Positions 1 through 8,291 of a stretch of DNA of 64,000 bases are shown here, piece by piece. The DNA comes from Fodinibacter sp038258215. Lineage in GTDB: Bacteria > Actinomycetota > Actinomycetes > Actinomycetales > Dermatophilaceae. The first letter of the stretch is position 1. Each line of letters begins with the position of its first letter. The notes below the pieces were generated by a model. That model did no database searches, was not told where the DNA came from, and saw only the letters and a list, made by a program, of their open reading frames with translations. The DNA lies in assembly GCA_038258215.1 (NCBI GenBank), contig JBBSQC010000002.1, positions 62,001 through 126,000 of the forward strand. The letters are read 5' to 3'. The position numbers were made by a program, and so were the translations under genes.

Positions 1-1
1 G

Positions 2-1639
2 TTCTTCGCCGGCACCTACCTGCCGAGGGTGCAGTTCCTCTCCCTGCTGGCCCAGGCCGGCGAGGTGTGGAGCACCCAGCGCGACAAGGTGGTGGAGTCC
101 GGGGCCACGATCGCCGCCCGGCTGCGGGAGGTCACCACTCCCCCGGCGCCGCACCCGATCGACGCTGCGGCCCTGTCCGAGGCGGTGGTTCGGCTGCGGT
201 CCGGCCACGACGACGCCCACGGCGGCTTCGGTGGCGCACCCAAGTTCCCGCCGTCGATGGTCCTGGAGTTCCTGCTGCGCCACCACGCGCGCACCGGCTC
301 GCCCGACGCGCTGGCCATGGTGCGCAGCACCTGCGCGGCGATGGCCCGGGGCGGCATGTACGACCAGCTCGCGGGGGGCTTCGCCCGGTATGCCGTGGAC
401 GCGGGGTGGGTGGTGCCGCACTTCGAGAAGATGCTCTACGACAACGCGCTCCTCGCTCGTCTCTACGCCCACCTGTGGCGCGCGACCGGCGACGACCTCG
501 CCCGGCGGGTGGCCACCGAGACCGCGGACTTCATCGTGCGCGACCTCGGCACGCCGGAGGGGGCGTTCGCGTCCGCGCTCGACGCCGACACCGTGGTCGA
601 CGGCGTCTCGCACGAGGGCCTGACCTACGCCTGGTCACCCCACCAGCTCGCCGCGGTGTTGGGGAACGAGGACGGGGCCCGAGCCGCGGAGCTCCTCACC
701 GTGACCGGCCCGGGCACCTTCGAGCACGGCTCCTCGACCCTCCAGCTACGAGCCGACCCCGACGATCCCGCCTGGTGGGCTGACGCCCGCACTCGGCTGC
801 TGCACGCTCGCGAAGAGCGACCCCAGCCCAGCCGCGACGACAAGGTGGTGACCTCGTGGAACGGGCTCGCCATCGCGGCCCTCACCGACGTGGGTGTGCT
901 CACCGACCGACCCGACCTCGTGGCCGCGGCCGGCCGCGCCGCACGGGTGCTGCTCGACACCCATGACGTCGAGGGCACGCTTCGCCGCACCTCCCGGGGC
1001 GGCCGCGTCGGCACCGCCCCGGGCGTGCTGGACGACCACGGAAACCTCGCCGAGGCGCTGCTCGCGCTGCACCAGGGCACCGGCGACCCAGCCTGGCTGG
1101 AGGCGGCCGAGACCATCCTGGGCCGGGCGCTCGAGCGCTTCGTCGACGACGACGGGGTCATCCACGACACGGCGCACGACGCCGACATCCTGGTGTCCCG
1201 GCCCGCGGGCCGGGCCGACAACGCCGAGCCGTCCGGGGCGTCCTCGCTGGCGGGTGCGCTGCTCACCCTGTCGGCGCTGACCGGGTCGACCCGCCACCGC
1301 GCCGCCGCCGAGTCCGCCCTCGCGGCCTGCGGCGGTGTCGCGACTCGCGACCCCCGCTTCGGCGGGTGGGCGCTGGCCGTGGCCGAGGCGGCCGAGGCCG
1401 GCCCGCTCCAGGTGGCGGTCGTCGGCGAGGGTGCTGCCGCGCGCGATCTGCTGGCCACCGCGACGGGGTCCACCTCCCCGGGCCTCGTCGTGGCGCACGG
1501 CGCACCGGACGCTCCCGGCATCCCCCTGCTGGCTCAGCGCCCGCTCGTGGACGGCGCCCCGGCGGCCTACGTCTGTCGGGGCTTCGTCTGCGAGCGCCCG
1601 GTGACCGACGCCGCAGCCCTCGCCGTCGCCCTGGGGTGA
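2..1639 (+). CDS. Thioredoxin-domain protein YyaL/DUF255 family, 5' end missing
   Basis: The reading frame is open from the first base of the window and gives 545 residues before the stop, so the true start and most of the N-terminal thioredoxin-like domain lie upstream. What remains is the alpha/alpha toroid of the YyaL/spermatogenesis-associated-protein-20 family. It resembles N-acylglucosamine 2-epimerase folds and carries the family segment SWNGLAIAAL near residue 287 of the fragment. The family is widespread but has no firmly established reaction. The fragment begins FFAGTYLP, which matches the region just after the thioredoxin CxxC in relatives. The next gene is on the other strand and converges with it, with only about 11 bases between the two stops, so nothing more can be said about an operon. 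Confidence 0.85.
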   Translation, partial: FFAGTYLPRVQFLSLLAQAGEVWSTQRDKVVESGATIAARLREVTTPPAPHPIDAAALSEAVVRLRSGHDDAHGGFGGAPKFPPSMVLEFLLRHHARTGSPDALAMVRSTCAAMARGGMYDQLAGGFARYAVDAGWVVPHFEKMLYDNALLARLYAHLWRATGDDLARRVATETADFIVRDLGTPEGAFASALDADTVVDGVSHEGLTYAWSPHQLAAVLGNEDGARAAELLTVTGPGTFEHGSSTLQLRADPDDPAWWADARTRLLHAREERPQPSRDDKVVTSWNGLAIAALTDVGVLTDRPDLVAAAGRAARVLLDTHDVEGTLRRTSRGGRVGTAPGVLDDHGNLAEALLALHQGTGDPAWLEAAETILGRALERFVDDDGVIHDTAHDADILVSRPAGRADNAEPSGASSLAGALLTLSALTGSTRHRAAAESALAACGGVATRDPRFGGWALAVAEAAEAGPLQVAVVGEGAAARDLLATATGSTSPGLVVAHGAPDAPGIPLLAQRPLVDGAPAAYVCRGFVCERPVTDAAALAVALG

Positions 1640-1650
1640 CCGGCCGCTGG

Positions 1651-2436
1651 CTAGAGCACCACGAGGCGGTATGCCGGGTCGCGCTCGGCCATCAGCCCCG
1701 CGGCCCGGGCAGGGTCCACCCAGGCCGCGGTCGCCCAGACATCGGCCCACAGCAGGTCCGGGCCGACGACGGTCGCGGAGCCGGGGCGCTCGATGCCCAG
1801 CCCGGTCCTCGGGTCCACGACGTGCGCGCCCCGTTGGGCGGCCCCGGACGTCGCCACCGCACCGCGCCGCAGCGACACCACGTCAGCGATCCGCCCGGCA
1901 CGGGTGGGGTCCTCCAGGCCGACCCGCCACGTCGGAGCGGCGGGGCCGAGACCTCGACCGGTCCCGACCGCCACGTCACCCCCGGCGCCGATGCTCCAGG
2001 AGATCTCCGGGACGACCTCGAGGTGCGCGGCGGCACCGGCGACCGCCCAGCCCTTCACCAGCCCGGTCGGGTCGAACACCACCCGCTGTCGAGCACGCCG
2101 TCGCCAGGCGCTGAACAGGCCGTCGGTGCGGTCCTCGGCCTCCAGGCACAGTTCGGTGACGTCGGCCACCCAGGCGTGCACGTCCTCGTCCCCGACCTCC
2201 CCGTGCTGCACCTGCAGGAGGTCGCTGTCGGCGCGCCAGGTGCTCAGCACCGAGTCCACCCGGCGGAGGTGGGCGATCACCCCGGCCACCGCCTGCGCGA
2301 TGACCGGCCGGCTCGGCTCGACGGCCTGCACATGGATGCTCACCGGCATCCCCATGACGTGCTCGACCCAGGCGCGGCGCCCCAGGACGGGCGGGGTTGG
2401 GGCGGCCGGCGTCACCGGGATCTCCGCGGTGATCAC
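1651..2436 (-). CDS. apbE: FAD:protein FMN transferase (ApbE)
   Basis: A 261-residue ApbE-family protein with a GTG start that overlaps the stop of the upstream gene by 4 bases (GTGA). ApbE enzymes use Mg2+ to move FMN from FAD to a threonine of a target protein. The family core DPTGLVKGWA is at residues 122-131, followed by a G-A-G-G-D stretch near 150 that fits the FAD/Mg site. No signal peptide or lipobox is visible, so it would act in the cytoplasm or on the target before export, unlike the lipoprotein forms of Gram-negative bacteria. The partner encoded just upstream has an SGAT flavinylation motif, which makes it the obvious substrate (inference). Confidence 0.92.
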   Translation of the reverse strand: MITAEIPVTPAAPTPPVLGRRAWVEHVMGMPVSIHVQAVEPSRPVIAQAVAGVIAHLRRVDSVLSTWRADSDLLQVQHGEVGDEDVHAWVADVTELCLEAEDRTDGLFSAWRRRARQRVVFDPTGLVKGWAVAGAAAHLEVVPEISWSIGAGGDVAVGTGRGLGPAAPTWRVGLEDPTRAGRIADVVSLRRGAVATSGAAQRGAHVVDPRTGLGIERPGSATVVGPDLLWADVWATAAWVDPARAAGLMAERDPAYRLVVL

Positions 2437-2909
2437 AGGCCCGCCTGGTCCAGGGCCGACTGGAGCGACTGGGCGTAGCCCTCGGAGGTGTAGGTGGCGC
2501 CCGACACCATGTCGACCTGTGCGCTCTGGGCGTCGACGGCCTCGGAGTTGAGGATGGGCACGGCACGGGAGTTGATCTCCTGGTCGCGGTGGTCGGTCCA
2601 GGGCACCTGGGTGACCTCGGCCTTCACCACTTTCCCGCCCTGGACGGTGATCCGGACCTGGACGTCGCCGAAGCGGGTCGGGGCCGCGTCCCCGGTGAAG
2701 GTCCCGTCGCTGCCCGAGGTGTCCGGTGCGGTGCCGCGTGGGTCGGTCGTGCCCGGGTCAGCGGTGGCGGTGCCCGGGTCCGCGGTGCCCAGGACCGGAC
2801 CTTCGGCGAGCACCGTCGGGCTCGCCGTGGCACTGGTGGAGGTGTGGTAGCTGAAGAGCAGCACGAGGGCCGAGACGGTGCTCAGCAGCCAGAGGGTGAT
2901 CCGTCGCAT
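2433..2909 (-). CDS. FMN-binding domain protein, flavinylation target
   Basis: A 158-residue membrane-anchored or secreted protein. Residues 1-27 form a signal or anchor (two Arg, then a hydrophobic stretch about 5-20), followed by an Ala/Thr/Asp/Pro-rich linker (30-75) and an FMN-binding domain (about 80-158). The motif SGATYTS at 136-142 matches the S/T-G-A-T site where ApbE attaches FMN covalently. I chose the ATG at 2909 because it directly precedes the signal segment; upstream codons add only Arg/Cys-rich sequence. The gene lies between a ferric-reductase-like flavoprotein (29 bases upstream) and apbE (4-base overlap). Such triplets are thought to pass electrons across the membrane to extracytoplasmic flavin. 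Confidence 0.88.
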   Translation of the reverse strand: MRRITLWLLSTVSALVLLFSYHTSTSATASPTVLAEGPVLGTADPGTATADPGTTDPRGTAPDTSGSDGTFTGDAAPTRFGDVQVRITVQGGKVVKAEVTQVPWTDHRDQEINSRAVPILNSEAVDAQSAQVDMVSGATYTSEGYAQSLQSALDQAGL

Positions 2910-2938
2910 GGGTGGGTCCGTTCGGTGGGCGTTCGAGG

Positions 2939-4399
2939 TCAGTAGGCGAAGCGTTCGAGGTGGACCGCGCCGGGTGGCACACCCGCAGCGATGCAGGCCG
3001 CACGCACGGCGGACATCCAGCCGGCCGCGCCACACACGAAGACGTCGTGGTCGGCGAGGTCGGGCACGACCTCCAACAGGGCCTCGACGTCACCGACGTG
3101 GCCGGCCTGCACCGGGAGCCAGCTCTCCCGGTCCGCGACCCGAGGACCTTCCACGAGGAGGTAGCGGGCCCCCTTCTCCGCAGCGAGGACATCCAGCTCC
3201 TCGCGCAACACCGCGCCCTGGCTCGAGCGCACCCGGTGGATGACCGTGACGTCGCCGGGGGCCTGGTCGAGCTCCTCGAGCAGGGACCGGAGCGGGGTGA
3301 TTCCGATGCCCGAGCCGATCAGGAGCACCTTGCGGCGGGTGCGCACCCCGGCGTGAAGCCGGCCGTAGGGGCCTTCGAGGAGCACCCGGGTGCCTGGGGC
3401 GAGCGCGGCCAGCCGGGCGGAACCGTCTCCGACGTGGGCGGCGGTGACCCGCAGCGTGCGGCCGTCCGGCGCCGCGGAGATCGAGTACGGGTTGGCGCGC
3501 GACCACCCCGCACCGTCGAGGAAGCGCCACTGGAAGAACTGTCCGGCGCGCACCGGCACCTGTCGGACCCCGGCGCCACCCACCGTCACGGTCGTGACGC
3601 CCGCGCCGTCGGAGCGCACCTCCTGCACCCGGATCGGGGATACCAGGGAGCGCCAGGCGGGCAGGCCCACCCGGAACAGCAGCACCGACCCCGCGCTCCC
3701 GGCATACAGGCTCCACCAGAAGACGGTGGCGGCCGGCGAGGAGAGGAAGTCGGCCCCGGTCCACAGCTGGTGGGGCAGCGCGAGCCCCGCGCCGAGGTAG
3801 GCGTAGAGGTGGATGAGGTGCCACGACTCGTAGCGCAGCCGACGCCGGGCCCGCCTCACCGAGGTCAGGACGACCATGACGAGCGCCGCGGTGCCGGCCA
3901 CGGCGAGCAGCATGCCGGGGTAGCTGAGCACGAGGTCCCACGCCGTGCCCCAGAGACCCAAGGTGGAGTCCGCGGCGTAGCCGAGCGTGATGAGCACGAT
4001 GTGCGACAGGAGCAGGGTGAAGGACGTGAAACCGGCGAGCCGGTGCACCCGGGCCAGCTCGTCCTGGCCCCACGCCTGCTCGACCCACGGCACACGCGCC
4101 ATGAGGAACACCTGGATCAACAGCAGCGCAGAGGCGACGAGGCCGAGGAGCCGCCCGGAGGAGGTCAGGCTCCCGGAGAGCGACCCCATCTCCTGCACGC
4201 CTCCGCCCCCGACCCAGAGCGCCACGACGAAGAGAAGCACCGCCCAGGCTGCGACGATGCTGGCGTCCCGCCACCACCGGGGCACGGCGCGAGGAGTCAG
4301 GTGCGGTCGGGGCGCGGGGGCGGGTCGGCCCTGCTGGGCCTGCACCCTCGGGACGAGGCCCGCGCCGACGGTCGAGCCGGGTGCGGTGGTGATGGACAT
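2939..4399 (-). CDS. Ferric-reductase-like transmembrane ferredoxin/NAD(P)H reductase
   Basis: A 486-residue protein. After a Pro/Arg-rich cytoplasmic tail (1-42) come about six membrane segments with conserved His residues (for example RVHR and LSHIV), typical of b-type haem ferric reductases. The second half is a FNR-type module: the R-A-N-P-Y-S-I-S FAD-binding stretch, a pyrophosphate loop, then G-S-G-I-G-I-T-P for NAD(P)H and the closing V-C-G-A-A. It probably moves electrons from NAD(P)H through FAD and haem to the FMN-binding partner encoded downstream. I chose the ATG at 4399; codons upstream are His/Trp/Arg-rich. It is transcribed divergently from the amylosucrase gene and heads a three-gene operon with apbE. 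Confidence 0.88.
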   Translation of the reverse strand: MSITTAPGSTVGAGLVPRVQAQQGRPAPAPRPHLTPRAVPRWWRDASIVAAWAVLLFVVALWVGGGGVQEMGSLSGSLTSSGRLLGLVASALLLIQVFLMARVPWVEQAWGQDELARVHRLAGFTSFTLLLSHIVLITLGYAADSTLGLWGTAWDLVLSYPGMLLAVAGTAALVMVVLTSVRRARRRLRYESWHLIHLYAYLGAGLALPHQLWTGADFLSSPAATVFWWSLYAGSAGSVLLFRVGLPAWRSLVSPIRVQEVRSDGAGVTTVTVGGAGVRQVPVRAGQFFQWRFLDGAGWSRANPYSISAAPDGRTLRVTAAHVGDGSARLAALAPGTRVLLEGPYGRLHAGVRTRRKVLLIGSGIGITPLRSLLEELDQAPGDVTVIHRVRSSQGAVLREELDVLAAEKGARYLLVEGPRVADRESWLPVQAGHVGDVEALLEVVPDLADHDVFVCGAAGWMSAVRAACIAAGVPPGAVHLERFAY

Positions 4400-4465
4400 G
4401 CGTTCACGATGAGGCCACCGGCTGTGCGTCACCTGTGCATGGGGTCGGAGCCACCAGTGACCGTG

Positions 4466-4481
4466 TGGAAACGCTTGCGCA
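4466..4481. promoter_or_regulatory. LacI-family operator-like site before amylosucrase
   Basis: The stretch GGAAACGCTTGC (4467-4478) is an imperfect palindrome around a central CG, with 8 of 12 positions symmetric. It resembles operators of LacI-family sugar regulators such as GCAAACGTTTGC. It sits about 20 bases before the proposed amylosucrase start and inside the short divergent promoter region shared with the reductase operon. No LacI-family gene is in the window, so a regulator would act in trans. This is pattern matching only. Confidence 0.4.
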
Positions 4482-4500
4482 GATCCGCAACAATGCCGTG

Positions 4501-6417
4501 ATGAGCGCCGTCGCACCGCTGCCCCGGCCGTCCCTGCCCGCGGGCGTGAGCGAGGACCGGCAGACCATGTTCCGGTTGCGCCTCGAGCGCTGGTGGCCCG
4601 ATCTCGTCGCCGGCCTCAGCCTCCTCTACGGGGAGGAGCGCGCCGCCGACGTGGGGTCCTCGCTCGTCGACCTCGCGGCCTCGGCCTTCGCCGATCGCGC
4701 CGACCGGCTGCACGAGCGCGACCTGCAGCGCCTGCTCCGCCCCGACTGGCTCCAGGACCCGTCGATGGTCGGGTACGCCGCCTACACCGAGCGCTTCGCC
4801 GGGGACCTCCGGGGGGTGGCCGACCACCTCGGGTACCTCGACGAGCTCGGCGTGCGCTACCTGCACCTCATGCCCCTGCTCCGCCCGCGCGACGGTGACA
4901 ACGACGGTGGCTACGCGGTCGCCGACTACCGGTCGGTGCGCCCGGACCTGGGCACCATGGACGACCTCGAGGCCCTCGCCGGAGAGCTCCACGACGCCGG
5001 CATGAGCCTGGTCCTTGACCTGGTGCTCAACCACGTCGCGCGAGAGCACGACTGGGCGCAGCGCGCGCGCGACGGCGACCCGTCACACCGCGAGTACTTT
5101 CACGTCTTCCCCGACCGGGAGCTGCCGGACGCCTACGAGCAGAGCCTCCCCGAGGTCTTCCCGGACTTCGCGCCGGGCAACTTCACCTGGGACGAGCACC
5201 TCGGCGGGTGGGTGTGGACGACCTTCAACGAGTGGCAGTGGGACCTCAACTGGGCGAACCCTGCTGTGCTGCAGGAGTACACCTCGATCATCCTGAGTCT
5301 CGCCAACCGGGGGGTCGACGTGCTGCGCCTCGACGCGATCGCCTTCATGTGGAAGCGGATGGGCACCGACTGCCAGGGTCAGCCCGAGGTGCACGCGATC
5401 ACGCAGGTGCTTCGAGCGGTGACGCGAATCGCCTGTCCTGCAGTGGCGTTCAAGGCGGAAGCGATCGTCGCTCCCACCAAGCTGCTGGCCTACCTCGGCA
5501 CCGGGTCCTACACGGGCAAGGTGAGTGACATCGCCTACCACAACAGCCTCATGGTGCAGGCGTGGTCGATGCTCGCCACGAAGGACGTGCGACTCGCCGC
5601 GCACGCCCTCTCGCACCTCCCGACCAAGCCGCCCACGGCCACCTGGCTCACCTACCTCCGGTGCCACGACGACATCGGCTGGGCGATCATGGACGAGGAC
5701 GCCACTGCGGTGGGGGTCAGTGGTCACGGACAGCGCAGGTTCCTGGCCCACTGGTACGCCGGCGACTTCCCCGGCTCCACCGCTCGCGGCCTGGTGTTCC
5801 AGTACAACCCCGACACCGACGACCGGCGCACGAGTGGGAGCGCGGCATCCCTCGTGGGGTTGGAGTCCGCGACGAGCCCGGAGGAGGTCGACCGGGCGGC
5901 GTCGGCACTGCGCCTGGCGCACGCCCTGGTGCTCGGCTGGGGCGGCATCCCGGTGATCTGGAGCGGGGACGAGCTCGGCCAGCCCAACGACCCGCACTGG
6001 GCGAGCGAGCCGGGGCACGAGGAGGACAACCGGTGGGCGCACCGGCCGCGCCTGGACTGGTCGCGCGCCGAGCAGCGTCACGACCCCACGACGGTCGCGG
6101 GGCGGGTCTTCGGCGACCTCGTCTCCCTCGTGACGACGCGGTCCCGGCTGCCGCACTTGCACGGGTCGGTGGAGTCCCGGGTCGGGCCGGTCGACGACCC
6201 AGGGGTGCTCGTCACCGTGCGGGAGCACCCGACGGGCCGGTTCGTCGCCGTGCACAACGTCACACCTGAGGCCAGGCCCTGGCCGGGCTGGCGCGTGGGC
6301 GAGCTCGGGGTGAGCGACAGCCGGGACGAGATCACCGGCGATGCCCTGCCGTGGGGGGATGACGGCAACGTCTGGCTCGCGCCGTATGCCGTCCTCTGGC
6401 TCACCACCCCCGGCTGA
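4501..6417 (+). CDS. Amylosucrase (GH13 alpha-glucan synthase)
   Basis: A 638-residue GH13 enzyme of the expected size for amylosucrase (about 630-650). Amylosucrase uses sucrose to lengthen alpha-1,4-glucan and releases fructose. The N-terminal helical part (1-90) is followed by the (beta/alpha)8 barrel. Catalytic residues fit: nucleophile D278 in LRLDAIAF, acid/base E320 in FKAEAIV, and D390 in the RCHDDIGW motif, which is characteristic of amylosucrase and close relatives. The ATG at 4501 gives the usual N-terminus; an in-frame ATG at 4435 would run back through the operator-like site. The gene stands alone. A related sucrose hydrolase or trehalulose-forming activity cannot be excluded from sequence. 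Confidence 0.85.
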   Translation: MSAVAPLPRPSLPAGVSEDRQTMFRLRLERWWPDLVAGLSLLYGEERAADVGSSLVDLAASAFADRADRLHERDLQRLLRPDWLQDPSMVGYAAYTERFAGDLRGVADHLGYLDELGVRYLHLMPLLRPRDGDNDGGYAVADYRSVRPDLGTMDDLEALAGELHDAGMSLVLDLVLNHVAREHDWAQRARDGDPSHREYFHVFPDRELPDAYEQSLPEVFPDFAPGNFTWDEHLGGWVWTTFNEWQWDLNWANPAVLQEYTSIILSLANRGVDVLRLDAIAFMWKRMGTDCQGQPEVHAITQVLRAVTRIACPAVAFKAEAIVAPTKLLAYLGTGSYTGKVSDIAYHNSLMVQAWSMLATKDVRLAAHALSHLPTKPPTATWLTYLRCHDDIGWAIMDEDATAVGVSGHGQRRFLAHWYAGDFPGSTARGLVFQYNPDTDDRRTSGSAASLVGLESATSPEEVDRAASALRLAHALVLGWGGIPVIWSGDELGQPNDPHWASEPGHEEDNRWAHRPRLDWSRAEQRHDPTTVAGRVFGDLVSLVTTRSRLPHLHGSVESRVGPVDDPGVLVTVREHPTGRFVAVHNVTPEARPWPGWRVGELGVSDSRDEITGDALPWGDDGNVWLAPYAVLWLTTPG

Positions 6418-6440
6418 CCCCTCCCCCCTCCTCCCTGCTC

Positions 6441-6492
6441 CCGAACGTGTGTGAACACGCCGGAGATTCTCGGCGCGTTCACACACGTTCGG
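6441..6492. repeat. Palindromic repeat, copy 1 (hairpin flanking DUF559-like gene)
   Basis: Left arm 6441-6456 (CCGAACGTGTGTGAAC) and right arm 6477-6492 are perfect reverse complements. Inside them CGCCG pairs with CGGCG around the loop GAGATTCT, so about 21 base pairs form with one mismatch. The last codons of the gene on the minus strand, including its TGA, lie in the right arm. The element also sits just after the amylosucrase stop, so it could end transcription from both sides. A second, inverted copy lies exactly 1,000 bases downstream. Confidence 0.85.
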
Positions 6493-7387
6493 TGAGACCC
6501 AGGCGCACCTGCCGCATCACGTCGTCCTCGTGGAGGCGCAGCGCCAGGAGATCGAAGCGAAGCACGCGGTCGCCCCCGAGGGTCACGTGGTTCTGGCGCA
6601 GGTTGTCGGCGGTCACCGCGAGACCCATCCGGTGTCCCGAGCCGTCGATCTCCACGACGAGCCTGGAGCCTGCCCAGCGGACGTCGAGGTAGATGCGCCC
6701 CTTGGGACCGCGCCGCACCACCTGCATCTCGGGCTCGGGGAGTCCCCTGCGACGACAGAGGGCGACGAAGTCGAGCTCCCCGAGGGAGTGCGCCCCAGCG
6801 GCGATGTCCTGGGCGACCTGTCGGATGAACGGCCTGCGGCCCCGGGTGCGCACCGTCCGCACGGCACGAAGCAGCTGCGGGCCGGTCGTGAGCCGCTGTT
6901 GAACCGTCATCGCAAGCACCAGCGCTGCCTGTCGGTCGCTGACCGCCCACGCCGCGCCCCTGACCGCCGCCACTGCGGGAGGAGTCCGAGGCGTCGACCC
7001 GAGGGTGTGGCGCTCGTCGGCGACGCGAGTGACCCGGTGGATGCGCACGCCGTCGACGTCCGGGCAGCGCGAGTTGCGAGTTACGGACACATGGACCGCT
7101 GCCTCCTCGAAGCCGGTCATCCCCGCCGCCACCAAGCTGCTCACGCCGTCGAGCAGGGCCACTCCGTGCCCGACCTCCCAAAGCGCCCTCCAGCGGAGCG
7201 CCTCCTGCGGGATCGGGCCCCGGTGCACGGCGAGGGTCGCTTGTCCGTGGACGGCCCAGCGGCCGGCGCGCACCTCACGCGCGACGGCATCGCGGTCGAC
7301 GCCGATCACGGCGAGCTGGCGGCGCGAGAGGACCCCACCCTGCCCCTGGGCCGTGTCCTCCACCGTCCGTCTCGTCGCGCGCTCCAT
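6479..7387 (-). CDS. AbiEi-antitoxin-like / DUF559 nuclease-fold protein
   Basis: A 302-residue protein of a family that is common and copy-variable in actinobacteria. The N-terminal part (about 1-70, GGVLSRRQLAVIGV...) resembles the AbiEi-type winged-helix domain of type IV antitoxins. The C-terminal part (about 205-300) resembles DUF559 and Vsr-like nuclease folds, with the core LDVRWAGSRLVVEIDGSGH. There the D and the E-x-D could be the acidic residues of a PD-(D/E)xK-like site. No partner toxin is adjacent. The gene sits between two inverted copies of a 50-bp palindrome, one of which encodes its last residues (TERV-stop). Role is unknown; DNA binding or cleavage is inference from fold resemblance. 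Confidence 0.7.
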   Translation of the reverse strand: MERATRRTVEDTAQGQGGVLSRRQLAVIGVDRDAVAREVRAGRWAVHGQATLAVHRGPIPQEALRWRALWEVGHGVALLDGVSSLVAAGMTGFEEAAVHVSVTRNSRCPDVDGVRIHRVTRVADERHTLGSTPRTPPAVAAVRGAAWAVSDRQAALVLAMTVQQRLTTGPQLLRAVRTVRTRGRRPFIRQVAQDIAAGAHSLGELDFVALCRRRGLPEPEMQVVRRGPKGRIYLDVRWAGSRLVVEIDGSGHRMGLAVTADNLRQNHVTLGGDRVLRFDLLALRLHEDDVMRQVRLGLTERV

Positions 7388-7440
7388 CGGAGCAGCCTGC
7401 CCCTGACCCGTCGAGCGGCGTCAGCGTCATCCACAGGCCA

Positions 7441-7490
7441 CCGAACGTGTGTGGACGCGCCGAGAATCTCCGGCGCGTTCACACACGTTC
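7441..7490. repeat. Palindromic repeat, copy 2 (inverted relative to copy 1)
   Basis: A 20-bp stem (GAACGTGTGTGGACGCGCCG against its complement, with one G-T wobble) closes on the loop AGAATCTC. That loop is the reverse complement of the loop in copy 1, so this copy lies in the opposite orientation. It is between the start of the DUF559-like gene and the stop of the TSUP gene, where it may also act as a terminator. Confidence 0.85.
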
Positions 7491-7511
7491 AGGGAGGGGT
7501 GGACGGGGGGG

Positions 7512-8291
7512 TCACCAGAAGCCGAGGAGGTCGCCGCCGATCCGGATGATGAACGCGCCGACGACCACGACGAACACGACGCGCACGAAGCCACTCCCCC
7601 GGGCCACGGCGGTGCGCGCCCCCACGTAGCCACCGCACAGGTTGGCCACCGCCATCACCGCCCCGACCCCCCACATGACGTGCCCGCCCGGGATGAACAC
7701 GGTGAGCGCGCCGAGGTTGGTGGCGAGGTTGGCGATCTTCGCCTTGGCGCTGGCTTCGAGGAAGGCGTAGCCCATCAGGCCGACGAGGGCGAAGACGAGG
7801 AACGAGCCGGTGCCGGGCCCGAGCGCCCCGTCGTAGACCCCGATGACGAACCCCGTGATCATCGCCGCCGCGGTGTGCCGGTGCCCGGACCACCGCAGCT
7901 GGGTCGCCTCGCCGAGCGAGGGCTTGAGCAGCGTGTAGGCGCCCACGGCGATGAGCAGCACGAGGATGATCGGGTTGAAGGCCGCCTTGGGGATGTGCAA
8001 CCCGATCAGCGCCCCGACGATCGCCCCGACGTAGGCCACCGCCGCCATCGGCAGCGCCGTCCGCAGGTCGGGGCGCACTCGCCGCCAGTAGGTCACCGAC
8101 GAGGTCGCGGTGCCCCACACCGAGCCGAACTTGTTCGTCGCGAGCACCTGGGCCGGGCTCGCACCGGGGATGCCGATGAGCAGCGCGGGGAGCTGGATCA
8201 GGCCGCCACCACCGACCACGGCGTCGACCCACCCGGCGACGAAGCCCGCGAGGCCGAGGAGGGCGATGACCTCGGCGCTCAGGTCGCTCAC
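7512..8291 (-). CDS. TSUP (TauE/SafE) family membrane transporter
   Basis: A 259-residue protein with about eight hydrophobic segments. It has the TSUP signature: N-terminal GFVAGWVDAVVGGGGLIQLP, then ATNKFGS, and repeated in the second half around GVYDGALGPGTGSFLV. The family exports or imports sulfite, sulfonates or related organic anions; the substrate here is unknown. The GTG start overlaps the stop of the HAD gene by 4 bases, so the two are likely co-transcribed behind proS. A second, frameshifted member lies at about 54.5 kb, which may leave this as the functional copy in the region. Confidence 0.88.
   Translation of the reverse strand: MSDLSAEVIALLGLAGFVAGWVDAVVGGGGLIQLPALLIGIPGASPAQVLATNKFGSVWGTATSSVTYWRRVRPDLRTALPMAAVAYVGAIVGALIGLHIPKAAFNPIILVLLIAVGAYTLLKPSLGEATQLRWSGHRHTAAAMITGFVIGVYDGALGPGTGSFLVFALVGLMGYAFLEASAKAKIANLATNLGALTVFIPGGHVMWGVGAVMAVANLCGGYVGARTAVARGSGFVRVVFVVVVGAFIIRIGGDLLGFW

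Noticed and set aside
1692..4501. Several long plus-strand ORFs opposite apbE and the reductase
   Set aside because: They are mirror frames typical of GC-rich coding DNA, rich in Arg/Pro/Ala/Ser, with no recognisable domain.
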